A stretch of 64,000 nt of DNA, taken from Halobacillus yeomjeoni (GTDB taxonomy: Bacteria > Bacillota > Bacilli > Bacillales > Halobacillaceae). Within the stretch, counting starts at the first letter, position 1. The number at the start of each line of letters is the position of its first letter. The translations under genes and the position numbers were made by a program. The stretch is taken from positions 124,001 to 188,000 of the forward strand of contig NZ_JAIVAI010000004.1 in NCBI RefSeq assembly GCF_020171525.1. The letters run 5' to 3'. Below are positions 17,553-26,605 of the stretch, piece after piece. The notes beneath the pieces were generated by a model. The model saw only the letters and a list, made by a program, of their open reading frames with translations, made no database searches and was not told where the DNA came from.

Positions 17553-17579
17553 TTTATATCTGCCACAATCAGCACTACT

Positions 17580-18941
17580 TTAAGCTGGTGGAACATCGGC
17601 CTCGCTGTATCGGTGATCAAGGTCAACGAATTTGTTGTATTCTTTCACAAACGCCAACTCGACATTCCCTACCGGACCATTACGCTGCTTCGAAATAATG
17701 ATCTCGATAATGTTCTGGTTTTCAGACTCCTGATCGTAGTAATCATCCCTGTAAAGGAAACCTACGATATCAGCATCCTGCTCAATAGAACCCGACTCAC
17801 GCAAGTCAGACATCATCGGCCGCTTGTCTTGTCGAGATTCTACTCCACGTGAAAGCTGGGATAAAGCGATTAGAGGTACATTCAATTCCCGGGCTAGTCC
17901 TTTTAAGGAACGGGAAATCTCTGATACCTCCTGCTGACGGTTTTCTTTTGAATTTGCGCTTCCTTGGATCAATTGAAGATAGTCAATCAGAATCATTCCC
18001 AGACCGTGTTCCTGCTTCAAACGACGGCATTTGGACCGGATTTCACTGACGCGGACGCCGGGCGTATCGTCGATAAAAATACCCGCATTGGACAAGCTCC
18101 CCATCGCCATCGTCAATTTGTTCCAATCCTCTGCTTCCATATGTCCCGTACGTAACCGTTGTGCATCAATGTTCCCTTCTGCACATAACATACGGGAAAC
18201 CAGCTGATCAGCACCCATCTCAAGACTGAAAATCGCTACATTTTCATCTGTATGAACGGCCACGTTTTGAGCAATATTCAAAGCGAAGGCTGTCTTACCC
18301 ATGGAAGGTCGTGCAGCGATGATAATCAAATCATTACGCTGGAATCCAGAGGTAATGTTATCTAAATCACGGTATCCAGTAGGTATACCGGTGATTCCGC
18401 CTTCGTTATTGTGCAATTGCTCGATATTGTCATAAACATCGATCAACACATCTTTAATGTTTTTGAACGCCCCGGAGTTCTTTCTCTGAGAGACTTCCAG
18501 AATATCTTTCTCTGCAGAGTTAAGCACATCTTCTAAATCTTCTTCTTCTGAATACCCTGTAGTGACAATGTTCGTAGCAGTGCGTATTAAACTTCTGAGC
18601 GTAGATTTCTCACTGACGATTTTTGTATAGTAGGTGATATTGGCAGCTGTCGGTACAGCATTTGCAATATCCGTTAGATATGAAACGCCCCCGACCTCTT
18701 CCAATACTTTATTATTGGAGAGCGCAGTTGTAACTGTGACAAGATCGATCGGCTCTCCTTTATCAGATAGATTCAACATCACTTCAAAGATACGCTGATG
18801 GCTAGCTCGATAAAAATCTTCTGGGAGTAAATACTCCGCTGCTGTCGACATCGCTTCAGGTTCTAAAAAGATCGCACCAAGGACCGCTTGCTCCGCTTCT
18901 ATGTTGTGGGGCGGTGTACGATCATTCCATAATTCACTCAC
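17580..18941 (-). CDS. dnaB: Replicative DNA helicase (DnaB; called DnaC in B. subtilis)
   Basis: Hexameric 5'-3' helicase that unwinds DNA at the replication fork. 453 residues: N-terminal primase-binding domain about 10-110 starting PPHNIEAEQAVLGAI, linker, RecA-like domain with Walker A ARPSMGKTA near 212-220, Walker B near ILIDYLQL and the arginine-finger region SKQRNGPVG. GTG start behind TAGGAGG. It follows rplI by 30 bp in the gdpP-rplI-dnaB arrangement usual in Bacilli and ends at a strong terminator. Confidence 0.96.
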   Translation of the reverse strand: MSELWNDRTPPHNIEAEQAVLGAIFLEPEAMSTAAEYLLPEDFYRASHQRIFEVMLNLSDKGEPIDLVTVTTALSNNKVLEEVGGVSYLTDIANAVPTAANITYYTKIVSEKSTLRSLIRTATNIVTTGYSEEEDLEDVLNSAEKDILEVSQRKNSGAFKNIKDVLIDVYDNIEQLHNNEGGITGIPTGYRDLDNITSGFQRNDLIIIAARPSMGKTAFALNIAQNVAVHTDENVAIFSLEMGADQLVSRMLCAEGNIDAQRLRTGHMEAEDWNKLTMAMGSLSNAGIFIDDTPGVRVSEIRSKCRRLKQEHGLGMILIDYLQLIQGSANSKENRQQEVSEISRSLKGLARELNVPLIALSQLSRGVESRQDKRPMMSDLRESGSIEQDADIVGFLYRDDYYDQESENQNIIEIIISKQRNGPVGNVELAFVKEYNKFVDLDHRYSEADVPPA

Positions 18942-18971
18942 TAGCAGTTCCTCCTAGTTTGAAAAGGATCC

Positions 18972-19418
18972 TCATTTTTCTTCTACATGAACACGAATGC
19001 TACCTGTCACCTCTGGATGAAGTTTGACCGGTACGTCTGTGTATCCAAGCGTACGGATCGGTTCATCCAATTCAATCTTACGCTTATCGATTTTTATATC
19101 ATGGTTTTTCTTCAACTCTTCAGCAATCTGCTTACTTGTGATGGAACCGAATAAACGTCCCCCATCACCAGATTTAGCACTAAGTTTCACTTCTAAATTG
19201 GAAAGTGTTTCTTTAAGCTTCTCAGCTTCTTCCACTTCTTCTTGTGCAAGTTGTTCTTTTTTCGCATCTTTGGCTTTCTGTGCTTGTACGTTTCCTTTTG
19301 TTGCTTCTACTGCAAGGTTATTTTTCAAAAGGTAATTGCGGGCATAACCATCGTTTACGTTCTTGATTTCACCCTTTTTCCCTTTGCCTTTTACGTCTGC
19401 TGTAAAAATTACTTTCAT
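18972..19418 (-). CDS. rplI: Ribosomal protein L9
   Basis: 50S subunit protein bL9. 148 residues: N-terminal rRNA-binding domain with [18 protein letters not shown] and GYARNYL, a long connecting helix rich in Lys/Glu (about 45-80), and a C-terminal domain ending [11 protein letters not shown]. Its ATG overlaps the gdpP stop by four bases, so translation is coupled to gdpP. Confidence 0.97.
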   Translation of the reverse strand: MKVIFTADVKGKGKKGEIKNVNDGYARNYLLKNNLAVEATKGNVQAQKAKDAKKEQLAQEEVEEAEKLKETLSNLEVKLSAKSGDGGRLFGSITSKQIAEELKKNHDIKIDKRKIELDEPIRTLGYTDVPVKLHPEVTGSIRVHVEEK

Positions 19419-21388
19419 TCTGCTTCTCCCCCTTCAAAATATTCGTCAATAATATCTTGCAACAATGCTTTGGCATCTTCAATCGTTGTGTCCTCAAGCT
19501 GGGTGGCAGCATTCGTCAAGTGCCCTCCCCCGTTCATCCGCTCCATAATGACTTGGACATTGATATCTCCTAATGAACGGGCACTGATTCCGATGCGACC
19601 ATCATCTCTTTCAGAAATGACGAAAGAAGCTACGATTCCACTCATCGTCAATAATGTGTCAGCTGCTTGAGCGATAATGACCGGACCATAGGTCTGCCCC
19701 TCGTCCCCAGCGGCAATGACTATGCCGTCACGATAAATATCAGCTTTTTCTATTAATTTGCTTCGCCTTACATAGACATCTAGATCTTCTTTCATAAACT
19801 TCTGGACTTGTACGGTATCTGCTCCCTTTGATCTTAAGTAAGAAGCGGCATCAAAGGTCCTTGAACCGGTACGTAACGTGAAGCTTTTCGTATCTACGAT
19901 AATTCCTGCTAAAAGAGCCGTCGACTCAAGCATGGACAGCTTCAATTTCTTAGGCTGATACTCCAGGAGCTCTGTAACCAATTCCGCAGTAGATGAAGCA
20001 TAAGGTTCCATATAAACGAGCGTCGGGTCAGAAATGAATTCTTCTGCGCGTCGGTGATGATCGATAACCACCACATGCTCTGTTTTTGACAGAAGCTTCT
20101 CCTCCATCACGAGCGAAGGTTTGTGGGTATCAACGACCACGAGCAAGGATTCGTTCGTGACCAGTTCCATAGCATCCTCTGGTGTAATGAAGTGCGGCCA
20201 CAAATCTTCGTCTTTTTGAATTTCTTCTACCATGCGCTGCACGCCTGTACCAATATCATCAGGGTCTAAGACGATCGCTCCTCTTTTCTCATTGGCTTGA
20301 GCGATTTTCAAAATACCGATTGAAGCACCGATCGAATCCATATCCGGCGACTTGTGCCCCATGATCAAGACGGTTTCGCTCTCCTGGACAAGCTCTTTCA
20401 TCGCGTGGGAGATAACTCGTGCACGCACACGGGTACGTTTCTCCATTGGATTCGTTTTTCCACCATAAAAACGCACTTTTCCGGAATCATCTTTAATTGC
20501 GACCTGGTCTCCCCCACGTCCTAAAGCTAAATCCAAACTCGATTGAGCCAGCTCTCCAAGTTCAGGTAAAGAGACCTCTCCAACCCCGATTCCGAAACTT
20601 AACGTCAAAGGAACATTTTGATCGGTAATCAGTTCACGTACTTCATCTAATATTTCAAATTTCGCTTTTTCAAGCGACTGTAAAATTTCATGGTTCATAA
20701 CAGCAATGAAGCGCTCTTGAGAAGTCCGCTTCAAATAAATTCCATAATCTCCCGCCCATTTGTTCAAAATGGAGGTCACTTGAGAGTTAATATGACTTTT
20801 TGCGGTATCATCCATCCCCTGGGTGATTTCTTCATAGTTGTCCAAAAAGATGATCGACAACACCGTTTGTTCATTCTTATAGAGATTGTGGATTTCCGTT
20901 TGTTTAGTACGATCGAACAAATAAAGCAAACGTTCTTCTTTTTTGATAATGGTCTGCATTTTGTATCCATCGACATTGATCCAAACTTCATTTTCATCCT
21001 CTTTGATACGAGGAATCAACTGATCTGACAATTTTTTCAGAGATTGACCTACTATAGTATCTTCGTCAGTAAACTGGTTCATATATGGGTTCGCCCACTC
21101 TATTTTGTAATCCTCGCTATAAAGGATGATTCCGAGGGGCATACCCAGCAAAGCTTCTTCTCCGACCTTTTTCACTCGATAGGACAGGGTCGATATATAT
21201 TCTTCTGTTTCGTGAATCATATGTTGTTCTGTTCGGACACTATAAAAAATAGAAGCAGCTAAAAACAGGGTCATCATCAATCCCAGCATCCATTGATAAT
21301 ACCAAATGAATGCAAGCAGAATGAGAGAAATCACATAGATGATCCATAAATGACCGCTCATTGTTGGTTTTTTGAAAAAGTTAGGCAT
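19415..21388 (-). CDS. gdpP: Cyclic-di-AMP phosphodiesterase GdpP
   Basis: Membrane enzyme that hydrolyses c-di-AMP, a messenger tied to potassium, osmotic and cell-wall balance. 657 residues: two membrane segments about 12-52, a PAS-like heme-binding-type domain about 80-150, a degenerate GGDEF domain about 170-300, then the DHH domain ([10 protein letters not shown] near 345 and DHHRR near 420) and DHHA1 with the GGGH motif near 620. All metal-site motifs seem intact. Upstream neighbour is yybS, 36 bp away; downstream it overlaps rplI. For a salt-adapted organism c-di-AMP turnover is likely important, but that is inference. Confidence 0.95.
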   Translation of the reverse strand: MPNFFKKPTMSGHLWIIYVISLILLAFIWYYQWMLGLMMTLFLAASIFYSVRTEQHMIHETEEYISTLSYRVKKVGEEALLGMPLGIILYSEDYKIEWANPYMNQFTDEDTIVGQSLKKLSDQLIPRIKEDENEVWINVDGYKMQTIIKKEERLLYLFDRTKQTEIHNLYKNEQTVLSIIFLDNYEEITQGMDDTAKSHINSQVTSILNKWAGDYGIYLKRTSQERFIAVMNHEILQSLEKAKFEILDEVRELITDQNVPLTLSFGIGVGEVSLPELGELAQSSLDLALGRGGDQVAIKDDSGKVRFYGGKTNPMEKRTRVRARVISHAMKELVQESETVLIMGHKSPDMDSIGASIGILKIAQANEKRGAIVLDPDDIGTGVQRMVEEIQKDEDLWPHFITPEDAMELVTNESLLVVVDTHKPSLVMEEKLLSKTEHVVVIDHHRRAEEFISDPTLVYMEPYASSTAELVTELLEYQPKKLKLSMLESTALLAGIIVDTKSFTLRTGSRTFDAASYLRSKGADTVQVQKFMKEDLDVYVRRSKLIEKADIYRDGIVIAAGDEGQTYGPVIIAQAADTLLTMSGIVASFVISERDDGRIGISARSLGDINVQVIMERMNGGGHLTNAATQLEDTTIEDAKALLQDIIDEYFEGGEAE

Positions 21389-21424
21389 TTCTTTTCAGCT
21401 CCTACCGTCATCTACGAGCTATTT

Positions 21425-22372
21425 TTATTTCTTTTCCTCGACTCGTTGTCTCAAGGAGAATCCTATATCAATTATACCTAAGATTCTTACCAGGTACAGA
21501 AGGATTTGCGGAAGCAGAAGGGACAAGACAATAACAACAATGGGAATCGCTTTCGACCATTTTTTCACTTGTGCGTAAAACACGATGAAAGAAAATCCCT
21601 GCAGAACAAGCAGAATTCCTGTCAACGTGAAAACATTGATTGCAGCTAAATAAACCATCCCATTTTCACTTGAAACGATGTAATTCAAGATCAATGAGAA
21701 GAAGTAATACCATAAGATGGATGTAGGTAGCTGCATTTCTCTGAACGGAGAAAATTTGAACTGTGTTTGTTCGATTCGATTTACAAGTTTATAAGTCAGC
21801 CATTGGCTGATGAACGCATACACGATTCCAGTAATCGCTAAAACACTTGGAATAATATCTGGTAAAACATTGAGTTGTTCACGTACCATTTGCAATTGTT
21901 CTTCAGCATTCTCTTGGTCCAGCATGCCGCTGAACATGCTCTCTGTCATTGTAAATGCTTGGTTTAAACTCTCTCTTACCTGGTCAGCCCAACTGATTCC
22001 AAAGAACAATTGAGTAATCAGGTAAATTCCTACAATACCGATAATAAAACCGACCGAGCCGATCGCCCAGGTTTCATAGGAGGACCTTTCCTTATACATG
22101 GCTTGACCTAAGGATATTCCCCCAACCCCTGCAAGCAAGGTGATCGGAAGCGATACGACGGTTGCAAATAACATGGTGAAGATCAGAGAAGCAATGAACA
22201 TTAATGCACCTGATTTCCATCCATGGCGATATGTGTAAAAAATAAATGGAACAGGGAGTACAAATAACAGGAGAGATCCGATAATTCCTGGCATGAAAAT
22301 AATTACCAATAACAATAGCAGATAAACGCCTGTCATTAAAGCCCCTTCCGTTATTCTCTTTGTGTTATTCAT
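21425..22372 (-). CDS. yybS: YybS family membrane protein (DUF2232)
   Basis: Integral membrane protein of unknown function with about seven to eight hydrophobic segments, 315 residues from the ATG at 22372 (GAGGTG nine bases before; a TTG two codons earlier would sit too close). It is the usual first gene before gdpP-rplI-dnaB in Bacilli. DUF2232 members resemble S components of ECF-type uptake systems in hydrophobicity, but no ligand is known. Nothing is unusual here. Confidence 0.85.
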   Translation of the reverse strand: MNNTKRITEGALMTGVYLLLLLVIIFMPGIIGSLLLFVLPVPFIFYTYRHGWKSGALMFIASLIFTMLFATVVSLPITLLAGVGGISLGQAMYKERSSYETWAIGSVGFIIGIVGIYLITQLFFGISWADQVRESLNQAFTMTESMFSGMLDQENAEEQLQMVREQLNVLPDIIPSVLAITGIVYAFISQWLTYKLVNRIEQTQFKFSPFREMQLPTSILWYYFFSLILNYIVSSENGMVYLAAINVFTLTGILLVLQGFSFIVFYAQVKKWSKAIPIVVIVLSLLLPQILLYLVRILGIIDIGFSLRQRVEEKK

Positions 22373-22532
22373 TTCCAACTACACCTCAATTTCATTCGGG
22401 CCTTCTCTAACTTATCCATTTTAACATATTCCCTTTACTTCATCCTTCTTAGACCATGAATCGATATAATTCTTTCAGTGCTTTGGCTTGTTTGATATGC
22501 TATATGAAATCAAATGAACGAGGAGGGCGTTT

Positions 22533-23348
22533 ATGAGGACCGATTACCATGTTCATATGGCGGAAACAGGGAACTTGGATGTCGATTATTTGAAAACCTA
22601 CATAGACAAAGCAGAAAGTGAAGGTATCCAAGAGTTAGGAATATCTGAGCATGCTTACTTTTTCAATGAAACGAGGGAAATCCTTTCAAATCCATGGGTG
22701 GAAAACCGGCGGACTTTGGATTTCAAGACCTATCAGGATATGTTCGACAAGGCTCATGAAAAAGGATTATCAATTAAAATGGGCATTGAAATGGACTATA
22801 TGCCCGGGAAAGAAAAAGAAATGAAAGCATTTATCGACTCCCACTCTTTTGATTATGTGATTGGATCGGTTCACTGGATCGATGAATGGGGTATCGACTT
22901 AGCGATTTACCGTGATGAATATGAAAAGAGGGATTTGAAAGAGGTCTATCGTCAATACTTCGACCGTGTGGTCACCTTGGCAGAATCAGGCTTGTTTGAT
23001 TTCATCGGTCATATCGACGTGATTAAAGTTTTCGGGTACCGTCCAGAAGACCAGGACTTTCTTCGAGATCAATACCAGCGTGCAGCTGTGGCCCTTGCTT
23101 CTACAAACACTTGCATTGAAATCAGCACGGCTGGACTGAGAAAACCTGTAGGTGAAATTTACCCTGACCCTGAACTGTTGAAAATTTGCAGGGAAGCCGG
23201 AGTTGGAATCGTCCTATGCTCAGACGCCCATAAACCGGACCATATCGGGTACCGATATGAAGAGGCCATCGACCTGGCGAAGTCCGTCGGATACGAGGAA
23301 GTCCATACTTTCCATCAACGAAAATCCGTTACGCATCCTTTAAAATAA
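22533..23348 (+). CDS. PHP-domain phosphatase, histidinol-phosphatase-like
   Basis: 271-residue PHP-fold metal hydrolase. Metal ligands seen: DYHVH at 4-8, EHA near 40, the VIGSVHW region, GHID and SDAH near the C-terminus. The closest known relatives are HisJ/HisK histidinol-phosphatases, which give histidinol in histidine synthesis; there are no his genes nearby, so the substrate is uncertain and another phosphoester is possible. ATG with GAGGAGGG. Single gene, converging with serA on a shared terminator. Confidence 0.75.
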   Translation: MRTDYHVHMAETGNLDVDYLKTYIDKAESEGIQELGISEHAYFFNETREILSNPWVENRRTLDFKTYQDMFDKAHEKGLSIKMGIEMDYMPGKEKEMKAFIDSHSFDYVIGSVHWIDEWGIDLAIYRDEYEKRDLKEVYRQYFDRVVTLAESGLFDFIGHIDVIKVFGYRPEDQDFLRDQYQRAAVALASTNTCIEISTAGLRKPVGEIYPDPELLKICREAGVGIVLCSDAHKPDHIGYRYEEAIDLAKSVGYEEVHTFHQRKSVTHPLK

Positions 23349-23497
23349 AGACTGCATTGACCTTCTAATCAACAATACTCCCGTAATTTTTAAAAACGAT
23401 TTCCGAATTTATGTTGTCGACGAGGAAATGGATTTCCTGTGGTGGAACCTCCTCCAAATTTAAGACAGATTCAAAGATAAACGTTAACAGAGTCAAA

Positions 23498-23541
23498 ACA
23501 AAAGGGTGACAGCCATGTATGGTCTTGTCACCCTTTTGTTT
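23498..23541. terminator. Bidirectional terminator between the PHP gene and serA
   Basis: Perfect 14-bp stem (23498-23511 with 23526-23539, core AAAAGGGTGACA) with a 14-nt loop and T-runs on both sides. Confidence 0.85.
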
Positions 23542-23557
23542 ATCTTATATATTTCTA

Positions 23558-25141
23558 TCATAACGTCAAACACTGGACTTGCTTAATATCATTTATACCA
23601 GCCAACTTTTGATGACAATCGACTTCGACTTCTTTATCCACCGTCAACACCATGACCGCTTCTCCACCGATATTCGTCCGTCCAACTTGCATGGTAGCAA
23701 TGTTGATTGTGTGTTCTGCCAATAAACTCCCGACTCTTCCTATGGCTCCAGGTTGGTCCATATGATGGATGACGATTAAATGCCCATCAGGAACAACGTC
23801 GATCGAATATTGATCCAGTTGAACGATTCTTGCTCCTAATCCATTCAAAAGAGTTCCTGCTACAGAACGCTTTTCATGATCTGTCTCTATTTCCACTCGT
23901 ATCAGATTCGTGAATCCCTTGGTAGATGTGGACTTTTGTTCATTGATTATAATCCCTTTATCTTTCGCAGTTCGGAATGCGTTGACGTCATTCACACGAT
24001 CTCCCATGTGACGCTGTAGTATACCTTTGACTGCTATCCTTGTTAATGGCATGGTATCTACATCTAAAAGATCCCCGGAATAATAAACATTCACACGCTC
24101 AAGAGTACCCTCAGACAATCTGGATAGAAAACCTCCAAGTTTTTCAGACAGCTGGAAATAAGGTGAAAGTTTATCCATCATCTCGGAAGATACAGACGGC
24201 ATGTTGACCGGATTTTTGACTGTTCCCCCTCTTAGCAGCTCCATCACATCATAACAAACATCTGTGGCGACGTTTTCTTGTGCTTCAACCGTACTAGCAC
24301 CTAAGTGGGGAGTGGCTATGACTTCCGGAAGAGATAGTAAAGGATGATCGATTGCAGGCTCTTCTTCGAATACATCCAATGCAGCTCCTGCAATCCTGCC
24401 ACTTTTAATCGCTTCAAACAGGGCCTCTTCTTCAATGATTCCTCCCCTTGCACAATTCAATATCCGCGCCCCGGGCTTCATCAATTGAATCGACTCTTTA
24501 TTGATCAAGTGCCTGGTCGCTTCAATAAGCGGAGTATGAACGGTCAAAAAGTCCGCTTGCTTAAGAACATCCTCCAACTCCCCATGTTTGACACCAGCTT
24601 TTTCGGCTTTTTCCTCATTAAGGAATGGATCGAAGGCAATGACATTCATCCGGTGGCCTTTGGCACGTTGAGCGACCTCGTTACCAATCCTTCCAAAACC
24701 GACAATCCCTAGAGTTTTTCCTTTAAGTTCTACCCCGACAAACTTTTTCCGCTCCCATTTTTTCTGTTGCAATTGATGATAGGCTTGCGGAATGTTTCGG
24801 GCTAATGACATTAACATCGCCATCGTATGTTCAGCTGTGGAAATCGTATTTCCGTCAGGTGCATTGACGACGATAATCCCCCGTTCCGTAGCGGCATCCA
24901 AATCGATATTGTCGACGCCTACCCCGGCCCTTCCAATGATTTTCAGGTGTGGAGCATGTTCGATCAGTTCTCTCGTCACTTGTGTTTGACTTCTGACAAT
25001 CAATGCATGACTGGTACTGATTTCTCTCAACAAATCTTCATGAGAAAGAGACGGGGCTATCACTGGTTCTATATCTTCAGATTCGAGTAGAGGTCGTATT
25101 CCTTCTTCACTTAACGGATCAGAAATCAAAACTCTCAGCAT
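23558..25141 (-). CDS. serA: D-3-phosphoglycerate dehydrogenase
   Basis: First enzyme of serine synthesis: oxidises 3-phosphoglycerate to 3-phosphohydroxypyruvate with NAD+. 527 residues, the long form: substrate and NAD domains about 1-315 with the NAD loop GFGRIG near 148-153, catalytic Arg in NCARGG and His in TPHLGAST, an intervening domain about 320-450, and an ACT domain about 450-527 that in relatives senses serine. Its ATG overlaps the end of the aminotransferase gene upstream by seven bases, so the two steps of the pathway are coupled. Confidence 0.95.
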   Translation of the reverse strand: MLRVLISDPLSEEGIRPLLESEDIEPVIAPSLSHEDLLREISTSHALIVRSQTQVTRELIEHAPHLKIIGRAGVGVDNIDLDAATERGIIVVNAPDGNTISTAEHTMAMLMSLARNIPQAYHQLQQKKWERKKFVGVELKGKTLGIVGFGRIGNEVAQRAKGHRMNVIAFDPFLNEEKAEKAGVKHGELEDVLKQADFLTVHTPLIEATRHLINKESIQLMKPGARILNCARGGIIEEEALFEAIKSGRIAGAALDVFEEEPAIDHPLLSLPEVIATPHLGASTVEAQENVATDVCYDVMELLRGGTVKNPVNMPSVSSEMMDKLSPYFQLSEKLGGFLSRLSEGTLERVNVYYSGDLLDVDTMPLTRIAVKGILQRHMGDRVNDVNAFRTAKDKGIIINEQKSTSTKGFTNLIRVEIETDHEKRSVAGTLLNGLGARIVQLDQYSIDVVPDGHLIVIHHMDQPGAIGRVGSLLAEHTINIATMQVGRTNIGGEAVMVLTVDKEVEVDCHQKLAGINDIKQVQCLTL

Positions 25142-26304
25142 TCTTGAACCTCCTTAATAATCTCTAAATAAGCTTCTTGAGCAGCGGCGACCCCGGCCCC
25201 TGATGTGAAATCATGGCCGAGACGTTTCAAAATAATTTCTAAAATACCGATATATTGTAAAACCTGGCTGGATCGACAATACCCCATATGACCGACCCTG
25301 AAGACCTGCCCCTTCATATGTTTCTGTCCTCCGGCTAAAATCAATCCGAATTCTTCTCTAGCCATTTTACGCAGATCTTCGGCTTGGAATGTATTGGGCT
25401 TCACAGAAGTAACCGTAGCGGATGCCGCTTCCTCGGAAACTAATAAAGGAAGATTGAGAGCTTTAAAAGCTTCCCGTGTCATACCTTTCATCAGTTGGTG
25501 TCGATGATAAACGTTCTTCAGTCCCTCTTCATCTAATAAATTTAAAACCTCTGATAACCCGAATAATAAAGAAAGGGGAGGGGTGAATGGAGTCTGCCCT
25601 TCTCCTAAGCGGTTACGGTAACTCCTCAAGTCCAAATAAAAGCGCGGCCTGTCGTTTTGTTCAACGACTTCCCAACCATATTTGCTCACAGCTGCAAAAG
25701 CTAATCCTGGAGGCAGCATCATTGCTTTTTGCGAACCGGTCACTACGAAATCGATTCCAGACCTGTCCATATTAATTTCTACTCCTCCAATGGAAGATAC
25801 ACCATCTACAACAACAAGAGCCTGGCTTATTTCTTTTACTCTTAGAGCAATTTCTTCTACAGGATGAATGACCCCTGTGGAGGTTTCACAATGAGTTAAG
25901 AAAACAGCTTTTGTATTTTCAAAAGCCTGGAGGGTCGATTCCACTCGTTCAACATCTACAGCTTCGCCCCATTCGACTTCGATTCGATGAACCTTGAGTT
26001 CATAAGTCTCACATATTTTCGCGAAACGATCTCCGAATGCACCAGCAACTACGACGATGACTTCATCTCCAGGTCGGGTTGCATTCACTACAGCTGCTTC
26101 CAAAGCTGATGTTCCACTCCCTGATAAAATGAGTACGTCTTCTGATGTTCCGAATAATGGCTTTAATCGTGGAGCGATTTCCTTCAATAAGTCTTTACAC
26201 TTCTGCCCCCTATGACCAATCATAGGTTGATTCATTGCCCTTTCTACACTCGGTGGCACCGGAGTCGGCCCTGGCGTATGTAACAAGTCCCATTCTCGCT
26301 TCAT
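25135..26304 (-). CDS. Class V aminotransferase, probably the phosphoserine (or serine) aminotransferase partner of SerA
   Basis: PLP-dependent aminotransferase of the alanine-glyoxylate/serine-pyruvate group. 389 residues from the ATG at 26304 (AGGAGGGTG nine bases before; an upstream in-frame start adds ten residues without support). Seen: LLHTPGPTPVP at the start, SGSGTSALEAA near 56-66, DGVSSIGG near 178-185 and the PLP lysine in TGSQKAMMLPPG near 198. Translation is coupled to serA. By context it would carry out the SerC step, as class V enzymes of this type are known or proposed to do in some organisms; a true SerC-type sequence is not seen here. A plain serine-glyoxylate or alanine-glyoxylate role remains possible. 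Confidence 0.75.
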   Translation of the reverse strand: MKREWDLLHTPGPTPVPPSVERAMNQPMIGHRGQKCKDLLKEIAPRLKPLFGTSEDVLILSGSGTSALEAAVVNATRPGDEVIVVVAGAFGDRFAKICETYELKVHRIEVEWGEAVDVERVESTLQAFENTKAVFLTHCETSTGVIHPVEEIALRVKEISQALVVVDGVSSIGGVEINMDRSGIDFVVTGSQKAMMLPPGLAFAAVSKYGWEVVEQNDRPRFYLDLRSYRNRLGEGQTPFTPPLSLLFGLSEVLNLLDEEGLKNVYHRHQLMKGMTREAFKALNLPLLVSEEAASATVTSVKPNTFQAEDLRKMAREEFGLILAGGQKHMKGQVFRVGHMGYCRSSQVLQYIGILEIILKRLGHDFTSGAGVAAAQEAYLEIIKEVQEC

Positions 26305-26361
26305 GATTCGAAACACCCTCCTAAGTAGACTCAATTTCCCTATTTTTCTTTCCTTTTATTC

Positions 26362-26417
26362 AAAAAGCCCTGTTAAAATTCTTTGGTGATAAATCAACAA
26401 GGAAACTTAACAGAGCT
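26362..26417 (-). promoter_or_regulatory. Terminator-like hairpin in the leader of the aminotransferase-serA operon
   Basis: On the minus strand GCTCTGTTAAG at 26416-26406 pairs with TTTTAACAGGGC (26378-26367), followed by TTTTTG, about 60 bp before the start codon and in the sense direction. It could act as an attenuator. Alternatively it is a reduced copy of the mobile element at 31700-32169, whose ends (GGCTCTGTTAAAG and a nearby TCAACAA) it resembles. No T-box or known riboswitch motif is seen. Confidence 0.5.
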
Positions 26418-26527
26418 GCTCGAAAAGAAATGATATTCCTTTATCCTATCAAAAGATTAAACGATGTCAATTTAATTTGAATTTTCTGCTTTATTACTTT
26501 TTTTCTTTTTTTTCTCTGGATTTTTAC

Positions 26528-26556
26528 CTGAAAAGTTTTTCTATTCAATGTATAAT
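26528..26556 (+). promoter_or_regulatory. Promoter of the oligopeptide-binding protein gene
   Basis: CTGAAA (26528-26533), 17-bp spacer, consensus TATAAT (26551-26556), about 50 bp before the start. Confidence 0.5.
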
Positions 26557-26569
26557 TCAAAAAGTAGTC

Positions 26570-26584
26570 ATTTTTTAGAAAATT
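26570..26584 (+). promoter_or_regulatory. CodY-like operator
   Basis: ATTTTTTAGAAAATT agrees at 13 of 15 positions with the CodY box AATTTTCWGAAAATT. It lies between the -10 and the ribosome binding site, where CodY binding would block transcription. CodY represses peptide-uptake genes when GTP and branched-chain amino acids are plentiful. Confidence 0.55.
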
Positions 26585-26605
26585 TACAATTCGAGGGGGA
26601 TTACA

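Noticed and set aside
17841-17856. parS-like sequence TACTCCACGTGAAAGC in dnaB
   Set aside because: Only 12 of 16 positions match, the outer bases that ParB contacts are wrong, and it encodes conserved helicase residues.
17883-17896. CCCGGG palindromes in dnaB and near 22803 as Noc sites
   Set aside because: Four of the eight flanking positions differ from the Noc consensus in each case.
26305-26605. T-box or serine riboswitch before the aminotransferase-serA operon
   Set aside because: No T-box sequence or specifier structure is visible; only the terminator-like hairpin can be supported.
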